The position numbers were made by a program, and so were the translations under genes. A DNA stretch of 64,000 bases from Flavobacteriaceae bacterium MAR_2010_188 (lineage in GTDB: Bacteria; Bacteroidota; Bacteroidia; Flavobacteriales; Flavobacteriaceae): assembly GCA_900104375.1 (NCBI GenBank), contig LT629302.1, forward strand, positions 3,753,563 through 3,817,562. The letters run 5' to 3'. Shown one piece after another: positions 19,649 to 29,262 of this stretch; position 1 is the stretch's first letter; each line of letters starts with the position of its first letter. The notes under the pieces are model-generated. The model was not told where the DNA came from and made no database searches. It worked only from the letters and a program-made list of their open reading frames with translations.

Positions 19649-20141
19649 ATTTCCTCTTAAATTCTATAACTTCTAAATTGTCTATTTTTTTATTTTCTAC
19701 GGTAAATCGCAACATGGTCCTAACGGTATGAAATCCGTAAACGCCGACTGCCCCTGGATTAAAATGTAAAAGATTCAATTTTTTGTCGTTTATCACTTTT
19801 AGAATATGAGAATGTCCGCAGATAAATAGATCAGGTGGATTTCTGGTAATTTCATCGTTTATTCTTTTGTCATATCTCCCGGGATAGCCGCCGATATGCG
19901 TGATCCAAACGTCGAGACCGTCAATTGTAAATCGGTTATTTTCCGGAAAAGTTTTTCTGATTACCGTACCATCAATATTGCCGTAAACTCCCCGGAGAGG
20001 TTTAAGTGCTTCAATTGCATCGGTAACCTTTAAGTCGCCAATATCTCCCGCATGCCATACTTCGTCTACCGATTTCACATATTTTAATATGTCATTATCT
20101 ATATGAGAATGGGTATCAGAAATCAACAAAATCTTTTTCAT
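19647..20141 (-). CDS. YfcE/MJ0936-type metallophosphoesterase
   Basis: 164 residues. The calcineurin-like core is complete: LISDTHSHID (D-x-H), VWHAGDIGD (GD), GNIDG (GN-D), THIGGYPG and CGHSHILKV (G-H-x-H), HFNPGAVG. These are the metal ligands of the YfcE family, cytoplasmic phosphodiesterases with activity on small substrates. The physiological substrate is unknown. Monocistronic; truA is divergent, 128 bases away. Confidence 0.9.
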   Translation of the reverse strand: MKKILLISDTHSHIDNDILKYVKSVDEVWHAGDIGDLKVTDAIEALKPLRGVYGNIDGTVIRKTFPENNRFTIDGLDVWITHIGGYPGRYDKRINDEITRNPPDLFICGHSHILKVINDKKLNLLHFNPGAVGVYGFHTVRTMLRFTVENKKIDNLEVIEFKRK

Positions 20142-20235
20142 CTAAAGTATAATTGTAATAATCAGCAAAATAGTTTCATAGAAATTGTTATTGATCAAGC
20201 TCACTATTAACATACATAAAAAGCGGTATTCTCAC

Positions 20236-20243
20236 TATCTTTG
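20236..20243 (+). promoter_or_regulatory. Putative -7 element of truA
   Basis: TATCTTTG is an exact TAnnTTTG match, 26 bases upstream of the truA start. Confidence 0.5.
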
Positions 20244-20269
20244 CTGCTTTACAAAATTAAAGTTTTGGC

Positions 20270-21016
20270 TTGAGATACTTTGTAGAGTTTTCATATAAAG
20301 GAACAAATTACCATGGTTGGCAAAATCAACCCAATGCTATCACGGTTCAAGAAGTTTTAGAAAAATGTATGTCTACCATTTTATCCTCGGAAATTTCTTT
20401 AACCGGAGCAGGAAGGACCGATGCTGGAGTTCATGCGGAGCAGATGTTCGCCCATTTTGATCACGAAAATGATTTGGAAGCAAATATCCTCTTCAGATTA
20501 AATTCATTATTGCCAGTAGATATTGCGGTAAAACATATTTTCGAAGTTAAGAAAGAGAGCCATGCAAGGTTTGATGCCCAGGAAAGGGTTTATAAATATT
20601 TGATCAATCCCACCAAGAATGTCTTTAGTAACGATTTGGCGTATAATTATTTTTATCCGCTAGATATAGATAAAATGAATGAAGCCTGTAAGTTGCTATT
20701 AACCTATAAGGATTTTCAATGTTTCAGTAAAAGCAATACTGATGTAAAGACGTATTATTGTAAATTGAATTTTGCTTGTTGGCAAAGAAGCGACACTAGC
20801 ATTAGATTTGATATTTCTGCTGATCGTTTTTTAAGGAATATGGTGCGAGCCATTGTAGGGACTATGATAAATATTGGCACATCTAAGATTACTATAGATG
20901 ACCTATCAAGAATTTTAGAATCAAAAGATAGGAGTGAGGCAGGCTATTCGGTCCCGGCAGAAGGTCTGTACTTAACAAAAATAATATACCCAGAGACCAT
21001 AAAGTTACAAGTTTAA
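20270..21016 (+). CDS. truA: tRNA pseudouridine(38-40) synthase TruA
   Basis: 248 residues. It converts U38-U40 of tRNA anticodon arms to pseudouridine. The catalytic Asp is D51 in LTGAGRTDAGVHA. YKYLI, RFLRNMVRAIVGTMI and the C-terminal APAEGLYL-type segment (PAEGLYLTKI) are in place. The start is a TTG at 20270, giving MRYFVEFSYKGTNYHGWQ, the normal family N-terminus; no ATG fits. The TAA shares one base with the ATG of the next ABC exporter, so the genes are coupled. Confidence 0.95.
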   Translation: MRYFVEFSYKGTNYHGWQNQPNAITVQEVLEKCMSTILSSEISLTGAGRTDAGVHAEQMFAHFDHENDLEANILFRLNSLLPVDIAVKHIFEVKKESHARFDAQERVYKYLINPTKNVFSNDLAYNYFYPLDIDKMNEACKLLLTYKDFQCFSKSNTDVKTYYCKLNFACWQRSDTSIRFDISADRFLRNMVRAIVGTMINIGTSKITIDDLSRILESKDRSEAGYSVPAEGLYLTKIIYPETIKLQV

Positions 21017-22788
21017 TGGAGGATCAGAAAAAAGGAGCAGTGTTGGATGTAACGTTGTTCCGACGTTTAATGAAATATATAAAACCTTATAAGTGGGTTT
21101 TTGTTGCGACGATTACTTTTGCGGTTGGGCTTTCGGCGTTTGGGGTCTTCCGTCCTAAGGTTGTTCAACTTGCGGTAGATACAAAAATCGCGGTTCAAGA
21201 TTACGACGGCTTTATGTACTACATCATTTTGATGGTTGGTCTGCTCGTTCTTGAAGTTATTTGTCAATTGTTGTTTATCTATTACGCCACTTGGCTTGGA
21301 CAACATGTGGTCAAAGATATGCGGGTAAAGCTGTTTAAGCATATGCTTGCTTTTAGGATGAAATATTTTGACAACAGTTCCGTCGGTGTGCTTATTACCA
21401 GAGCTGTTACGGATATGGAGCGTATCGGCGATATTTTTGGTGAAGGACTTTTTGAAATCTTCAGTGATCTTTTAAAGATGATTGCAGTTGCATTGATGAT
21501 GCTTTATATGAACTGGAAGCTCAGTTTGATTGTTTTTATAACGCTTCCAATCGTGTTATTTGCCACCAAGATCTTTCAAAAATATATGAAAACGGCCTTC
21601 CAAGAAGTTAGGAATGAAGTTTCAAATTTAAATTCGTTTGTACAAGAACGGATCACGGGAATGAAAATCCTTCAACTTTTTACTAGGGAAGACGAAGAAT
21701 ACAGGAGATTTAAGGAAATAAACGAAAGACATAAAAAAGGTTGGTTAAAAACGGTTTGGTATAATTCTATTTTCTTCCCAATCGCTGAATTTTTATCATC
21801 GATAACTCTTGGTTTGGTGGTTTGGTTTGGTGGGCTTAATGTGGTTGCAGATGATACGGCATCCGTGGGAGATTTAATGGCATTTATCATGATGATACCA
21901 ATGTTGTTTAGACCTTTAAACCAAATTGCGAATAAGTTCAATACGCTGCAGATGGGTATGGTTGCCGCAGATAGGATTTTTAAGGTATTAGATACAGATT
22001 CCCAAATTGATGATACAGGAGTAGAGATTGCACCGAAGTTTCAAGGAAATATTCAATTTAAGGATGTGCGTTTCTCTTATATTAATGATGAAGAAGTATT
22101 AAAAGGGGTTTCACTAAAAGTTAAACCGGGGCAAACCGTTGCAATTGTTGGGGCTACCGGCGCAGGAAAATCTACTATCATTAATCTTCTGAATCGTTTT
22201 TATGATATACGGCAAGGTGAAATTCTTATTGACGGTTTAAATATTAGAGATTTAACTGTTACTTCCCTCAGGTCACAAATTGCTGTGGTGCTTCAAGAAG
22301 TGTTTCTGTTTGCGGATACCATTATGGCAAACATCACCTTAAATAAACCGGACATTAAGGAAGAAGACGTTATCCAGGCAGCCAAGGATATCGGTATCCA
22401 TAAATTCATTAAAAGTCTTCCTGACGGATACAATTATAACGTGAAGGAAAGAGGTGCAATGCTGTCTTCCGGACAAAGGCAGTTGATTTCATTTTTACGC
22501 GCCTATGTAACCAATCCGAGTATCTTGGTTTTGGATGAAGCGACTTCTTCGGTAGATTCCTATTCAGAACAATTAATACAAGACGCGACCGATAAAATTA
22601 CTACGGGCAGAACTTCAATCATCATTGCTCATAGGTTGGCGACCGTCCAAAAAGCTGATAATATCATCGTAATGGATGCTGGTATGATTGTAGAACAAGG
22701 AACGCATGCCGAACTACTAAACGTAGAAAAGGGTTATTATAGAAATCTATATGAAGTACAATTTATGAAGGCGGTGCAAAGTCTCTAA
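21016..22788 (+). CDS. ABC exporter, MsbA/MdlB type (fused membrane and ATPase domains)
   Basis: 590 residues, half-transporter. Six TM helices occupy about residues 20-330, including the ICL region FQERITGMKILQLFTRE-like block (VQERITGMKILQLFTRE). The nucleotide-binding domain has Walker A GATGAGKST at about 379, the signature LSSGQRQL at about 482, and Walker B ILVLDEATSSVD at about 506, then the H-loop IIIAHRLATV. Homodimeric exporters of this kind move lipids, lipid-linked molecules or drugs. The substrate cannot be told from sequence. It overlaps truA by one base and converges with the DUF3667 gene, overlapping it by 26 bases. Confidence 0.9.
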   Translation: MEDQKKGAVLDVTLFRRLMKYIKPYKWVFVATITFAVGLSAFGVFRPKVVQLAVDTKIAVQDYDGFMYYIILMVGLLVLEVICQLLFIYYATWLGQHVVKDMRVKLFKHMLAFRMKYFDNSSVGVLITRAVTDMERIGDIFGEGLFEIFSDLLKMIAVALMMLYMNWKLSLIVFITLPIVLFATKIFQKYMKTAFQEVRNEVSNLNSFVQERITGMKILQLFTREDEEYRRFKEINERHKKGWLKTVWYNSIFFPIAEFLSSITLGLVVWFGGLNVVADDTASVGDLMAFIMMIPMLFRPLNQIANKFNTLQMGMVAADRIFKVLDTDSQIDDTGVEIAPKFQGNIQFKDVRFSYINDEEVLKGVSLKVKPGQTVAIVGATGAGKSTIINLLNRFYDIRQGEILIDGLNIRDLTVTSLRSQIAVVLQEVFLFADTIMANITLNKPDIKEEDVIQAAKDIGIHKFIKSLPDGYNYNVKERGAMLSSGQRQLISFLRAYVTNPSILVLDEATSSVDSYSEQLIQDATDKITTGRTSIIIAHRLATVQKADNIIVMDAGMIVEQGTHAELLNVEKGYYRNLYEVQFMKAVQSL

Positions 22789-23545
22789 GACTTATATCCC
22801 CAAAAATGAGTACCAAGATTAAGATAATCATTGAAAGAACGATATAAGCAATAAGAAACATCGGCAAGAAAACTAGAATCTTAAGTACCATTTGGCCTAT
22901 GCTCAAAGCGAATATTTTCTTTAGTACATATATATGATATATAAATACTAGAAAATACAAAACCACAGAAGCGGTCATAAAATTCTCCGGTACGGTTAGT
23001 AAAATTATTAAATTCACTACTACGGCAAACATCGAGAATAAAGACATTGTATACAAATAAAGTACAATGTGTTCTGACAGATTATAACGCTTATTCAGAA
23101 AAACAATTCAAGAAATAACAGCCAATCCCGGAATTATTAAAAATGTTAGAGCAGCGTTATATTCGAAAACATATTGCATAGCTTGCTCCGTAAACTTCTT
23201 TTGTATTTCTGAGTCATAAAAGGATGTAAAATTGAAGGCATCCGGAAAATATTTTTGGATGGCAATCATATAGAATCCACTGATTGTAATAGATATTGTA
23301 AAAAAGGTTAGTGGGTCTAAATACTTCATCCTAACACCACTCACGTAACCATCGATAACATCTGCTGGTCTTTTTATTAAACTTACCATTGTACGCAGTA
23401 ATCTATTATCAATATTGAAATAGGTTTCGTTTAGGTAGTAGAAAAGATTTTTAAGTGAAAGCCGATTCCTAATGACTTTCGCGCCGCAGTTAGAACAATA
23501 ATCTGCGTTTTCACGTAAGATATTTTGGCAATTTTTACATTCCAT
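22763..23545 (-). pseudogene. DUF3667 membrane protein interrupted by an in-frame TGA
   Basis: The N-terminal part has the family layout: a zinc-ribbon CKNCQNILRENADYCSNCGAKV (first 26 residues), then the conserved YFNIDNRLLRTMVSLIKRPADVIDGYVSG and YLDPLTFFTISIT. The frame runs to AVIS and hits TGA at 23108-23110. The same frame continues without shift (IVFLNKRYNLSEHIVLYLY) into the remaining hydrophobic C-terminal helices. In homologues I recall, the position after Ser is usually Trp, so TGG to TGA is the likely change. The intact protein would be 260 residues with about five TM segments; its function is unknown. If the stop is real, the product lacks its C-terminal membrane part. It lies directly downstream of cdaA. 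Confidence 0.85.
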
Positions 23546-23556
23546 TAAAAGAGCTA

Positions 23557-24339
23557 TTAGGAAAGATCTTCTTTAAGGATTATCATTAATTCTTCAATAT
23601 TTTCAAATCTTTCAAATTCACCATTTTTAATATAGGAAATCTGACCGGTTTCTTCGCTCACCGCCAGCGCCACAGCATCGGTCCTTTCTGTAATTCCGAT
23701 TGCTGCTCTATGTCGTAAACCAAAACGTTGAGGAATATTCTTCTCGTTGCTCACCGGTAAGATTACCCGGGTTGCTTTTACGATATTATTGGAGATGATA
23801 ACGGCTCCATCGTGAAGTGGACTGTTCTTAAAGAAAATACTTTCCAATATTGGCTTGGTAACCACAATATTCATTTCGTCTCCGGTACTAGTTAGAAAGT
23901 CTAGGCTATTATTTCGCTCTATTACAATAAGAGCTCCGGTAAATGTATCGGCCATTCCTTTGCAGGCACCTAGGATTGCGGTAATATCCGTTTCGCTGGC
24001 TTCTTCATTTTTGAGGAAATTAAATTTGCTGAAAATCTTACCCTTCCTACTAAAATTTGTAGAACCGACCAATAAAAGGAATTTTCTAATTTCAGGTTGA
24101 AATACGACAATCAATGCAATAATCCCCACTTTCATAAAACCATCGAAAATGCTGTGCAGCATATCCATGTTAAGATAGGCGGTCAATCTCCAAACGAAGT
24201 AAACGATGATGATCCCAAGAAAAATATTAATGGCAACTGTTCCTTTTACCAGCCTATATAAATAATAGAGCAAAATCGCTACGAGAAAAACGTCGATGAA
24301 ATCTATAACATCGAAATCGAGAAGTTTAAATTGATCCAA
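23557..24339 (-). CDS. cdaA: Diadenylate cyclase CdaA
   Basis: 260 residues. It makes cyclic di-AMP from two ATP. Three N-terminal hydrophobic segments (about 13-90) precede the DAC domain. The catalytic DGA (SPLHDGAVII, near residue 180) and RHR (RFGLRHRAAIG, near 210) motifs are intact. c-di-AMP usually controls potassium and osmotic balance. The start codon follows folP by 29 bases on the same strand, suggesting a folP-cdaA-DUF3667 transcript. Confidence 0.95.
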   Translation of the reverse strand: MDQFKLLDFDVIDFIDVFLVAILLYYLYRLVKGTVAINIFLGIIIVYFVWRLTAYLNMDMLHSIFDGFMKVGIIALIVVFQPEIRKFLLLVGSTNFSRKGKIFSKFNFLKNEEASETDITAILGACKGMADTFTGALIVIERNNSLDFLTSTGDEMNIVVTKPILESIFFKNSPLHDGAVIISNNIVKATRVILPVSNEKNIPQRFGLRHRAAIGITERTDAVALAVSEETGQISYIKNGEFERFENIEELMIILKEDLS

Positions 24340-24368
24340 GGATTGGCATTTTGGTAAAATTAATAATT

Positions 24369-25190
24369 TTAGTTTAGCATCTTATGAATCTCCACGCATT
24401 CCATAGCTTCTTTAACATCGTGAACACGTAGAATTTTTGCTCCTTTCTGTAATGCGATTGTATTTGTCGACGTTGTTGCATTAAGAGCATCCTTTACACC
24501 CCCGTTAAAAGGTTTATAAACCATCGATTTTCTTGAAAGTCCTACCAAAATTGCTTTATCTAGGTTCTGGAATAATTCTAAGTTTTTTAGGATTTCATAA
24601 TTCTGACTCAAAGTTTTCGCAAATCCGAATCCGGGATCAACAATCATATCGATGATGTTATGGGATTTTGCTTCAGCGATTTTTTGAGAAAAATAGAAAA
24701 TCAAATCATGGATTAAATCCTCATAATCAGTTTGGCTTTTCATGTTTTGGGGAGTTCCCTTCATATGCATCATAATGTAAGGAACATGCAAAGCACCTAC
24801 GGTAAGCATCATATTCTTATCTAAATTCCCTGCTGAAATATCATTGACAATCGCAGCTCCGCTCAAAACGGCGTTCTTGGCGACTTCACTCCTAAAGGTA
24901 TCAATACTGATGATGGTTTCTGGAAAATTCAATAGGACTTTTTCTATGATAGGAACCACTCTTTTTAGCTCCTCATCAATCTCAATGTCCGCTGCACCAG
25001 GTCTAGAGCTATAACCACCAATGTCAATAAATGTGGCACCTTCTTTCAGCATTTTCTCGGTCTTGTTTAAAACATCGGCATCGCTCTTAAGGCTGCCTCC
25101 ATCATAAAATGAATCTGGAGTCATGTTAAGGATTCCCATCACTTTTGGCGTTTCCAAATCAACAAGTTTTCCTTTGCAATTAATCGTCAT
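24369..25190 (-). CDS. folP: Dihydropteroate synthase
   Basis: 273 residues. It condenses pABA with dihydropterin pyrophosphate in folate synthesis. Conserved motifs are MGILNMTPDSFYDGG, FIDIGGYSSRPGA, SIDTFRSEVA, VNDISAG, MHMKGTPQNM, DPGFGFAKT, VGLSRKSM and the C-terminal RVHDVKEA. Adjacent to cdaA, a combination common in flavobacteria. Confidence 0.96.
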   Translation of the reverse strand: MTINCKGKLVDLETPKVMGILNMTPDSFYDGGSLKSDADVLNKTEKMLKEGATFIDIGGYSSRPGAADIEIDEELKRVVPIIEKVLLNFPETIISIDTFRSEVAKNAVLSGAAIVNDISAGNLDKNMMLTVGALHVPYIMMHMKGTPQNMKSQTDYEDLIHDLIFYFSQKIAEAKSHNIIDMIVDPGFGFAKTLSQNYEILKNLELFQNLDKAILVGLSRKSMVYKPFNGGVKDALNATTSTNTIALQKGAKILRVHDVKEAMECVEIHKMLN

Positions 25191-25267
25191 CTATCTCAGG
25201 ACTATCTGGTGAAAGTTTTTTAGTTAGCTTATTTTATGCGAAATTTACGCAAATTTATAAGTTATCG

Positions 25268-25816
25268 ATGCAGGATACTTCAAAACAATATGATGAGATA
25301 ATTGAGACTTGCCGTAGTCTTTTTGTAAAAAAAATGAGCGATTATGGCAGCGCTTGGAGAATTTTAAGATTACCCTCACTTACCGATCAGATTTTTATAA
25401 AAGCTCAACGTATCCGAGGGTTACAGCAAAACGAAGTACAGAAAATCAATGAAGATGAATCTACAGAGTTTATCGGTATTATAAATTATTGTATCATGGC
25501 TCTGATTCAAATTGAACAAGGCGTGGTAGAAAATCCCGATATGTCCTTGGAGACTGCAACTGAGCTCTATGATTTAAAAGTTGCGGAAACTAAAAAGTTG
25601 ATGCAGGATAAAAATCATGATTATGGTGAAGCTTGGCGAGAAATGCGAGTAAGTTCGCTTACAGACCTTATCTTGCAGAAATTGTTACGAGTAAAGCAAA
25701 TTGAAAATAATTCTGGTAAAACATTGGTGAGTGAAGGAATCGATGCAAACTATCAGGATATGATTAATTACGCCATTTTTGCACTTATACATTTAAAACA
25801 AACTAACATCGCATGA
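25268..25816 (+). CDS. DUF1599 protein with two tandem domains
   Basis: 182 residues containing the same domain twice: KKMSDYGSAWRILRLPSLTD (about 23-42) and DKNHDYGEAWREMRVSSLTD (about 117-136), each followed by an I/L-rich helix and an INY-x-I/A-x-x-ALI segment. DUF1599 is a Bacteroidota family linked to nucleotide-modification-associated domains in some classifications; no activity can be assigned here. The TGA overlaps the ATG of the next gene (ATGA). Confidence 0.85.
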   Translation: MQDTSKQYDEIIETCRSLFVKKMSDYGSAWRILRLPSLTDQIFIKAQRIRGLQQNEVQKINEDESTEFIGIINYCIMALIQIEQGVVENPDMSLETATELYDLKVAETKKLMQDKNHDYGEAWREMRVSSLTDLILQKLLRVKQIENNSGKTLVSEGIDANYQDMINYAIFALIHLKQTNIA

Positions 25817-26907
25817 GATTATTAGTAAATATCAGTAGAGTTTTAGTGGGGATTCTTTTTATAATTTCCGGATTTATAAAACTTAATGACCCAGTTGGTT
25901 TCTCATATAAGCTAGTAGAATATTTTGAAGAAGGAGTTCTTAACCTTCCAGCTTTGATTCCTTATGCCTTGGTAATTGCCATATTTGTGGTGATTTTGGA
26001 AGTGATACTCGGGATATTCTTATTGATTGGTTACCAGAAAAAATTCACCTTGGCCAGTATCTTTGGTTTGATCGTATTTTTTACTTTTCTTACGTTTTAT
26101 TCAGCATATTTCGATAAAGTCAAAGATTGCGGATGTTTCGGAGACGCTTTAAAACTTACACCTTGGGAGTCCTTTTATAAGGATTTAGTTCTCTTAGTCT
26201 TGATCCTAATCATTGTTATCGGTGCCAGATATATTAAACCGATTTTTAGTAAACTTGGTCTTTCCATCGCGGCTCTTTTAAGTTTTATCGCTTGTTTAGG
26301 ATTTGCGTATTATGTCTTGATGCACTTACCGGCGATTGACTTTAGAGCTTATCATATAGGCGCAAATATCGAAGAATCTATGCAAGTTCCGGCGGATGCT
26401 CCCAAAGCTATTATTGAATATGAGTGGACATACAAACAGAATGGTGAAGAAAAAACAATGACCGATGATGGTAAAGGGCCAAAAGAATACGATGAAATTT
26501 TAGGTGTACAAACAAATGAAATCCGTCCACCTTATACGCCACCAATTCAGGATTTCTCCATGGAAAAAGATGGAGATGATTATACTCCTGAGTTAATGGC
26601 GGAACCTAAATTAGTTATGGTGGTGATGTATAGTTTGGCGAAAGTCGAAAAAGATGGAATGTATAAATTGAGCGCTCTCGAGAAAGAGGCAAAGACAAAG
26701 GGTTACAAAATTATCGGTATTTCCGCATCGAGCGATAAACAAGCTGCAGAAATTAAGAAGAAATTTAATTTGGATTTCGATTTTTATCTCTGCGATGAAA
26801 AAGCTCTAAAAACGATTGTAAGATCAAATCCTGGAGTTCTTGTTTTAAAGAATGGTACCATCACCCAAAAGAAACATTGGAACGATATTGAAGAATTAGA
26901 ATTATAA
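25813..26907 (+). CDS. BT_3928-type DoxX-family membrane protein with thioredoxin-like C-terminus
   Basis: 364 residues. The first four TM helices (about 5-150) carry the DoxX/MauE features ILFIISGFIKLNDPVGFSYKLVEYF and KVKDCGCFGDALKLTPWESFYKD. A fifth TM segment follows at about 155-172. The C-terminal half (about 265-364) resembles a thioredoxin fold (KLVMVVMYSLAKVEK, KIIGISASSDKQ, NPGVLVLKNG), but without a CxxC. The family is annotated as BT_3928 in Bacteroidota. A redox or membrane-quality role is plausible, not proven. Second gene of the tightly spaced run leading to clpS. Confidence 0.8.
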   Translation: MRLLVNISRVLVGILFIISGFIKLNDPVGFSYKLVEYFEEGVLNLPALIPYALVIAIFVVILEVILGIFLLIGYQKKFTLASIFGLIVFFTFLTFYSAYFDKVKDCGCFGDALKLTPWESFYKDLVLLVLILIIVIGARYIKPIFSKLGLSIAALLSFIACLGFAYYVLMHLPAIDFRAYHIGANIEESMQVPADAPKAIIEYEWTYKQNGEEKTMTDDGKGPKEYDEILGVQTNEIRPPYTPPIQDFSMEKDGDDYTPELMAEPKLVMVVMYSLAKVEKDGMYKLSALEKEAKTKGYKIIGISASSDKQAAEIKKKFNLDFDFYLCDEKALKTIVRSNPGVLVLKNGTITQKKHWNDIEELEL

Positions 26908-26932
26908 AATCTCCGTTTAACAAAACTTATCC

Positions 26933-28009
26933 TTGCTCAATTATATTTTAAGTAAATCATTTTACGCACTTCTAACATTATTTGGAGTGGTAACAGTGAT
27001 TTTCTTTTTATTTAATGTTCTGCCCGGTGATCCGGCGCAGATGATGTTGGGGCAGAACGAAGACAGTGAACAATTAGCTAATGTAAAGAGCAAATATGGT
27101 TTTGATAAACCACTATCTACGCAATATCTTTATTATCTAAATGATCTCTCACCTATATCGTTTCACTCCAAGAATATAAAGGATTACACGTTCTTTGATA
27201 ATAAAAAGTACACTGGCAAGCAATTTTTAAATTTTGAAAAATCTGCGGTTGCATTAAAATATCCCTATTTACGAGAATCCTTCACCAAGCAAGGCAAAAA
27301 AGTTTCCGAAATTATAAGTGAAACCTTGCCCAATACTTTTGTTCTAGCAGTAACGGCTATTATAATTGCGGTCAGTTTGGGAATTTTCCTTGGAATTGTT
27401 TCAGCATTACATAAAGATACTTGGGTAGATAAATGCATTCAAATTTTGAGTACAATCGGGATGAGTGTGCCCTCGTTTTTCAGCGCCATTTTGTTTGCGT
27501 GGTTATTCGGATTTGTTCTCCACAGATATACAAATTTAGAAATGACCGGAAGCCTCTATGAGCTCGACGACTATGGAGAATCCATGCACATAAGATGGAA
27601 AAATTTAATACTACCTGCGCTAGTTCTAGGAATCAGACCGTTGGCGGTAGTGATACAGCTTATGAGAAATTCATTGCTAGAGGTTTTTAATCAAGATTAT
27701 ATTAGGACTGCTCGGGCCAAAGGACTTTCAGAATACAACATTATTAAAAACCACGCGATCAAAAATTCCATGAATCCAGTAATCACGGCCATCTCTGGTT
27801 GGTTCGCTTCGATGTTAGCGGGATCCGTTTTTGTTGAATATATCTTTGGTTGGAATGGCCTTGGAAAAGAAATCGTAAACTCCCTGAATACTTTAGATTT
27901 ACCAGTTATAATGGGAGCTGTGCTAATTATTGCGATTATCTTTATACTTATCAATATCTTTGTAGACGTCATCTATGCATGGCTAGACCCGAAAATTAAA
28001 TTGAGTTAA
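26933..28009 (+). CDS. DppB/OppB-like ABC transporter permease
   Basis: 358 residues, about six TM segments. The N-terminus LSKSFYALLTLFGVVTVIFFLFNVLPGDPAQMMLGQ is typical of DppB permeases, and the EAA loop is RTARAKGLSEYNIIKNHAIKNSMNPVI. The start is TTG at 26933. Oligopeptide/nickel-type systems need a second permease, two ATPases and a binding protein; none are adjacent, so its partners must be elsewhere or it is an orphan. It is packed among DoxX, TlpA-like and tpiA genes, a syntenic mix rather than a functional cluster. Confidence 0.88.
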   Translation: MLNYILSKSFYALLTLFGVVTVIFFLFNVLPGDPAQMMLGQNEDSEQLANVKSKYGFDKPLSTQYLYYLNDLSPISFHSKNIKDYTFFDNKKYTGKQFLNFEKSAVALKYPYLRESFTKQGKKVSEIISETLPNTFVLAVTAIIIAVSLGIFLGIVSALHKDTWVDKCIQILSTIGMSVPSFFSAILFAWLFGFVLHRYTNLEMTGSLYELDDYGESMHIRWKNLILPALVLGIRPLAVVIQLMRNSLLEVFNQDYIRTARAKGLSEYNIIKNHAIKNSMNPVITAISGWFASMLAGSVFVEYIFGWNGLGKEIVNSLNTLDLPVIMGAVLIIAIIFILINIFVDVIYAWLDPKIKLS

Positions 28010-28010
28010 A

Positions 28011-28502
28011 TTGAATTCAAAAATCCTTGCTTTTTTCTTCTTTATTCTTAGTCTAACTGCCTGTAACCAAGATATTCCTAAAAATTTTAGTAAAGAAGCT
28101 CTAAATGATAAGCTTGTACAATTAAATGGTGAAGAAATCTCTTTTCAAAGTATCTTAGATAAACATAAAGGGAGCACAATATTGATCGATATATGGGCGT
28201 CTTGGTGCAGAGATTGTATTGAAGGATTGCCAGAAATCAAAAATTTACAAGACGAAAATAAGGATATCACTTATGTTTTTATTTCATTAGATCGATCAAT
28301 CGAAGGCTGGAAGAAGGGAATCGTGAATTATAAGATTGATGGTGAGCATTATTTTATGCAATCTGGTTGGGATGGTCCTCTCGGTGATTTCGTCGATTTA
28401 GACTGGATTCCGCGATATATGATTATAGATAAAAATCAAAATTTAAAACTTTTTAAGGCCGTTAAAGCGACGGATATAAATATTAAAAAAGCATTAAAAT
28501 GA
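28011..28502 (+). CDS. TlpA/ResA-like thioredoxin lipoprotein
   Basis: 163 residues. Signal with lipobox LSLTAC (Cys18). The thioredoxin fold has the active site ASWCRDC (CxxC), preceded by STILIDIWASW and followed by LPEIKNLQ. The cis-Pro loop DLDWIPRYMIID is present. It is predicted to be a membrane-anchored periplasmic thiol oxidoreductase. The start is TTG at 28011, one base after the permease stop. Its TGA overlaps the tpiA ATG. Confidence 0.88.
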   Translation: MNSKILAFFFFILSLTACNQDIPKNFSKEALNDKLVQLNGEEISFQSILDKHKGSTILIDIWASWCRDCIEGLPEIKNLQDENKDITYVFISLDRSIEGWKKGIVNYKIDGEHYFMQSGWDGPLGDFVDLDWIPRYMIIDKNQNLKLFKAVKATDINIKKALK

Positions 28503-29248
28503 GAAACAAAATTGTTGCAGGAAACTGGAAGATGAATAATGATTTGGCAATGACCCAAAATCTTTTGACCGAACTTAAAAAACAATTTCAAGCTTCTGAT
28601 GTACAGATTATGATTGCGCCATCTTTTACAAATCTTTGGCCAGCATTCGAAACGCTAAAGGATTATGATATTGAAGTTATTGCCCAAAATATGCATCAAG
28701 CGGATTCTGGTGCATTTACTGGTGAGGTAAGTGCCGAAATGCTTAAAAGTGTTGGGATCAAAACCGTGATTTTGGGACATAGCGAAAGACGCGCTTATTT
28801 TAATGAAACGGATGAGCTTTTAGAAGAGAAGGTTAATTCAGCGTTAAAGAACGAAATGAGAGTTATCTTTTGTTTTGGAGAAGAACTAGCTGATAGAAAA
28901 TCTGGTAATCACGAAAATGTGGTAGAATCCCAAATCCAGAAAGGGCTATTCCATTTAGATAAAGAAGATTTTAAAAATATTGTTTTGGCTTATGAGCCGG
29001 TCTGGGCAATTGGTACCGGAGAAACTGCAAGTCCAGAACAAGCTCAGGAAATGCACGCATTTATACGTAGTATTTTAGAGAAGAAATATGGTAATGAAGT
29101 ATCAGATTCAGTTTCAATCTTGTACGGTGGAAGTGTAAAGCCAAACAATGCCGAAGAGATTTTCTCTAAACCAGATGTAGATGGTGGACTTATTGGTGGT
29201 GCTTCATTAGATGCGGCAGACTTTTATGCCATCGCAAATGCCTTCTAA
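28499..29248 (+). CDS. tpiA: Triosephosphate isomerase
   Basis: 249 residues. It interconverts dihydroxyacetone phosphate and glyceraldehyde 3-phosphate. The catalytic Lys11 is in AGNWKMN, the His in LGHSERR, and the Glu in LAYEPVWAIGTG. The phosphate-binding ILYGGSVKPNN and GGLIGGASL complete the barrel. Translationally coupled to the upstream TlpA-like gene by ATGA. Confidence 0.97.
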   Translation: MRNKIVAGNWKMNNDLAMTQNLLTELKKQFQASDVQIMIAPSFTNLWPAFETLKDYDIEVIAQNMHQADSGAFTGEVSAEMLKSVGIKTVILGHSERRAYFNETDELLEEKVNSALKNEMRVIFCFGEELADRKSGNHENVVESQIQKGLFHLDKEDFKNIVLAYEPVWAIGTGETASPEQAQEMHAFIRSILEKKYGNEVSDSVSILYGGSVKPNNAEEIFSKPDVDGGLIGGASLDAADFYAIANAF

Positions 29249-29262
29249 TCTGTAATTACAAA

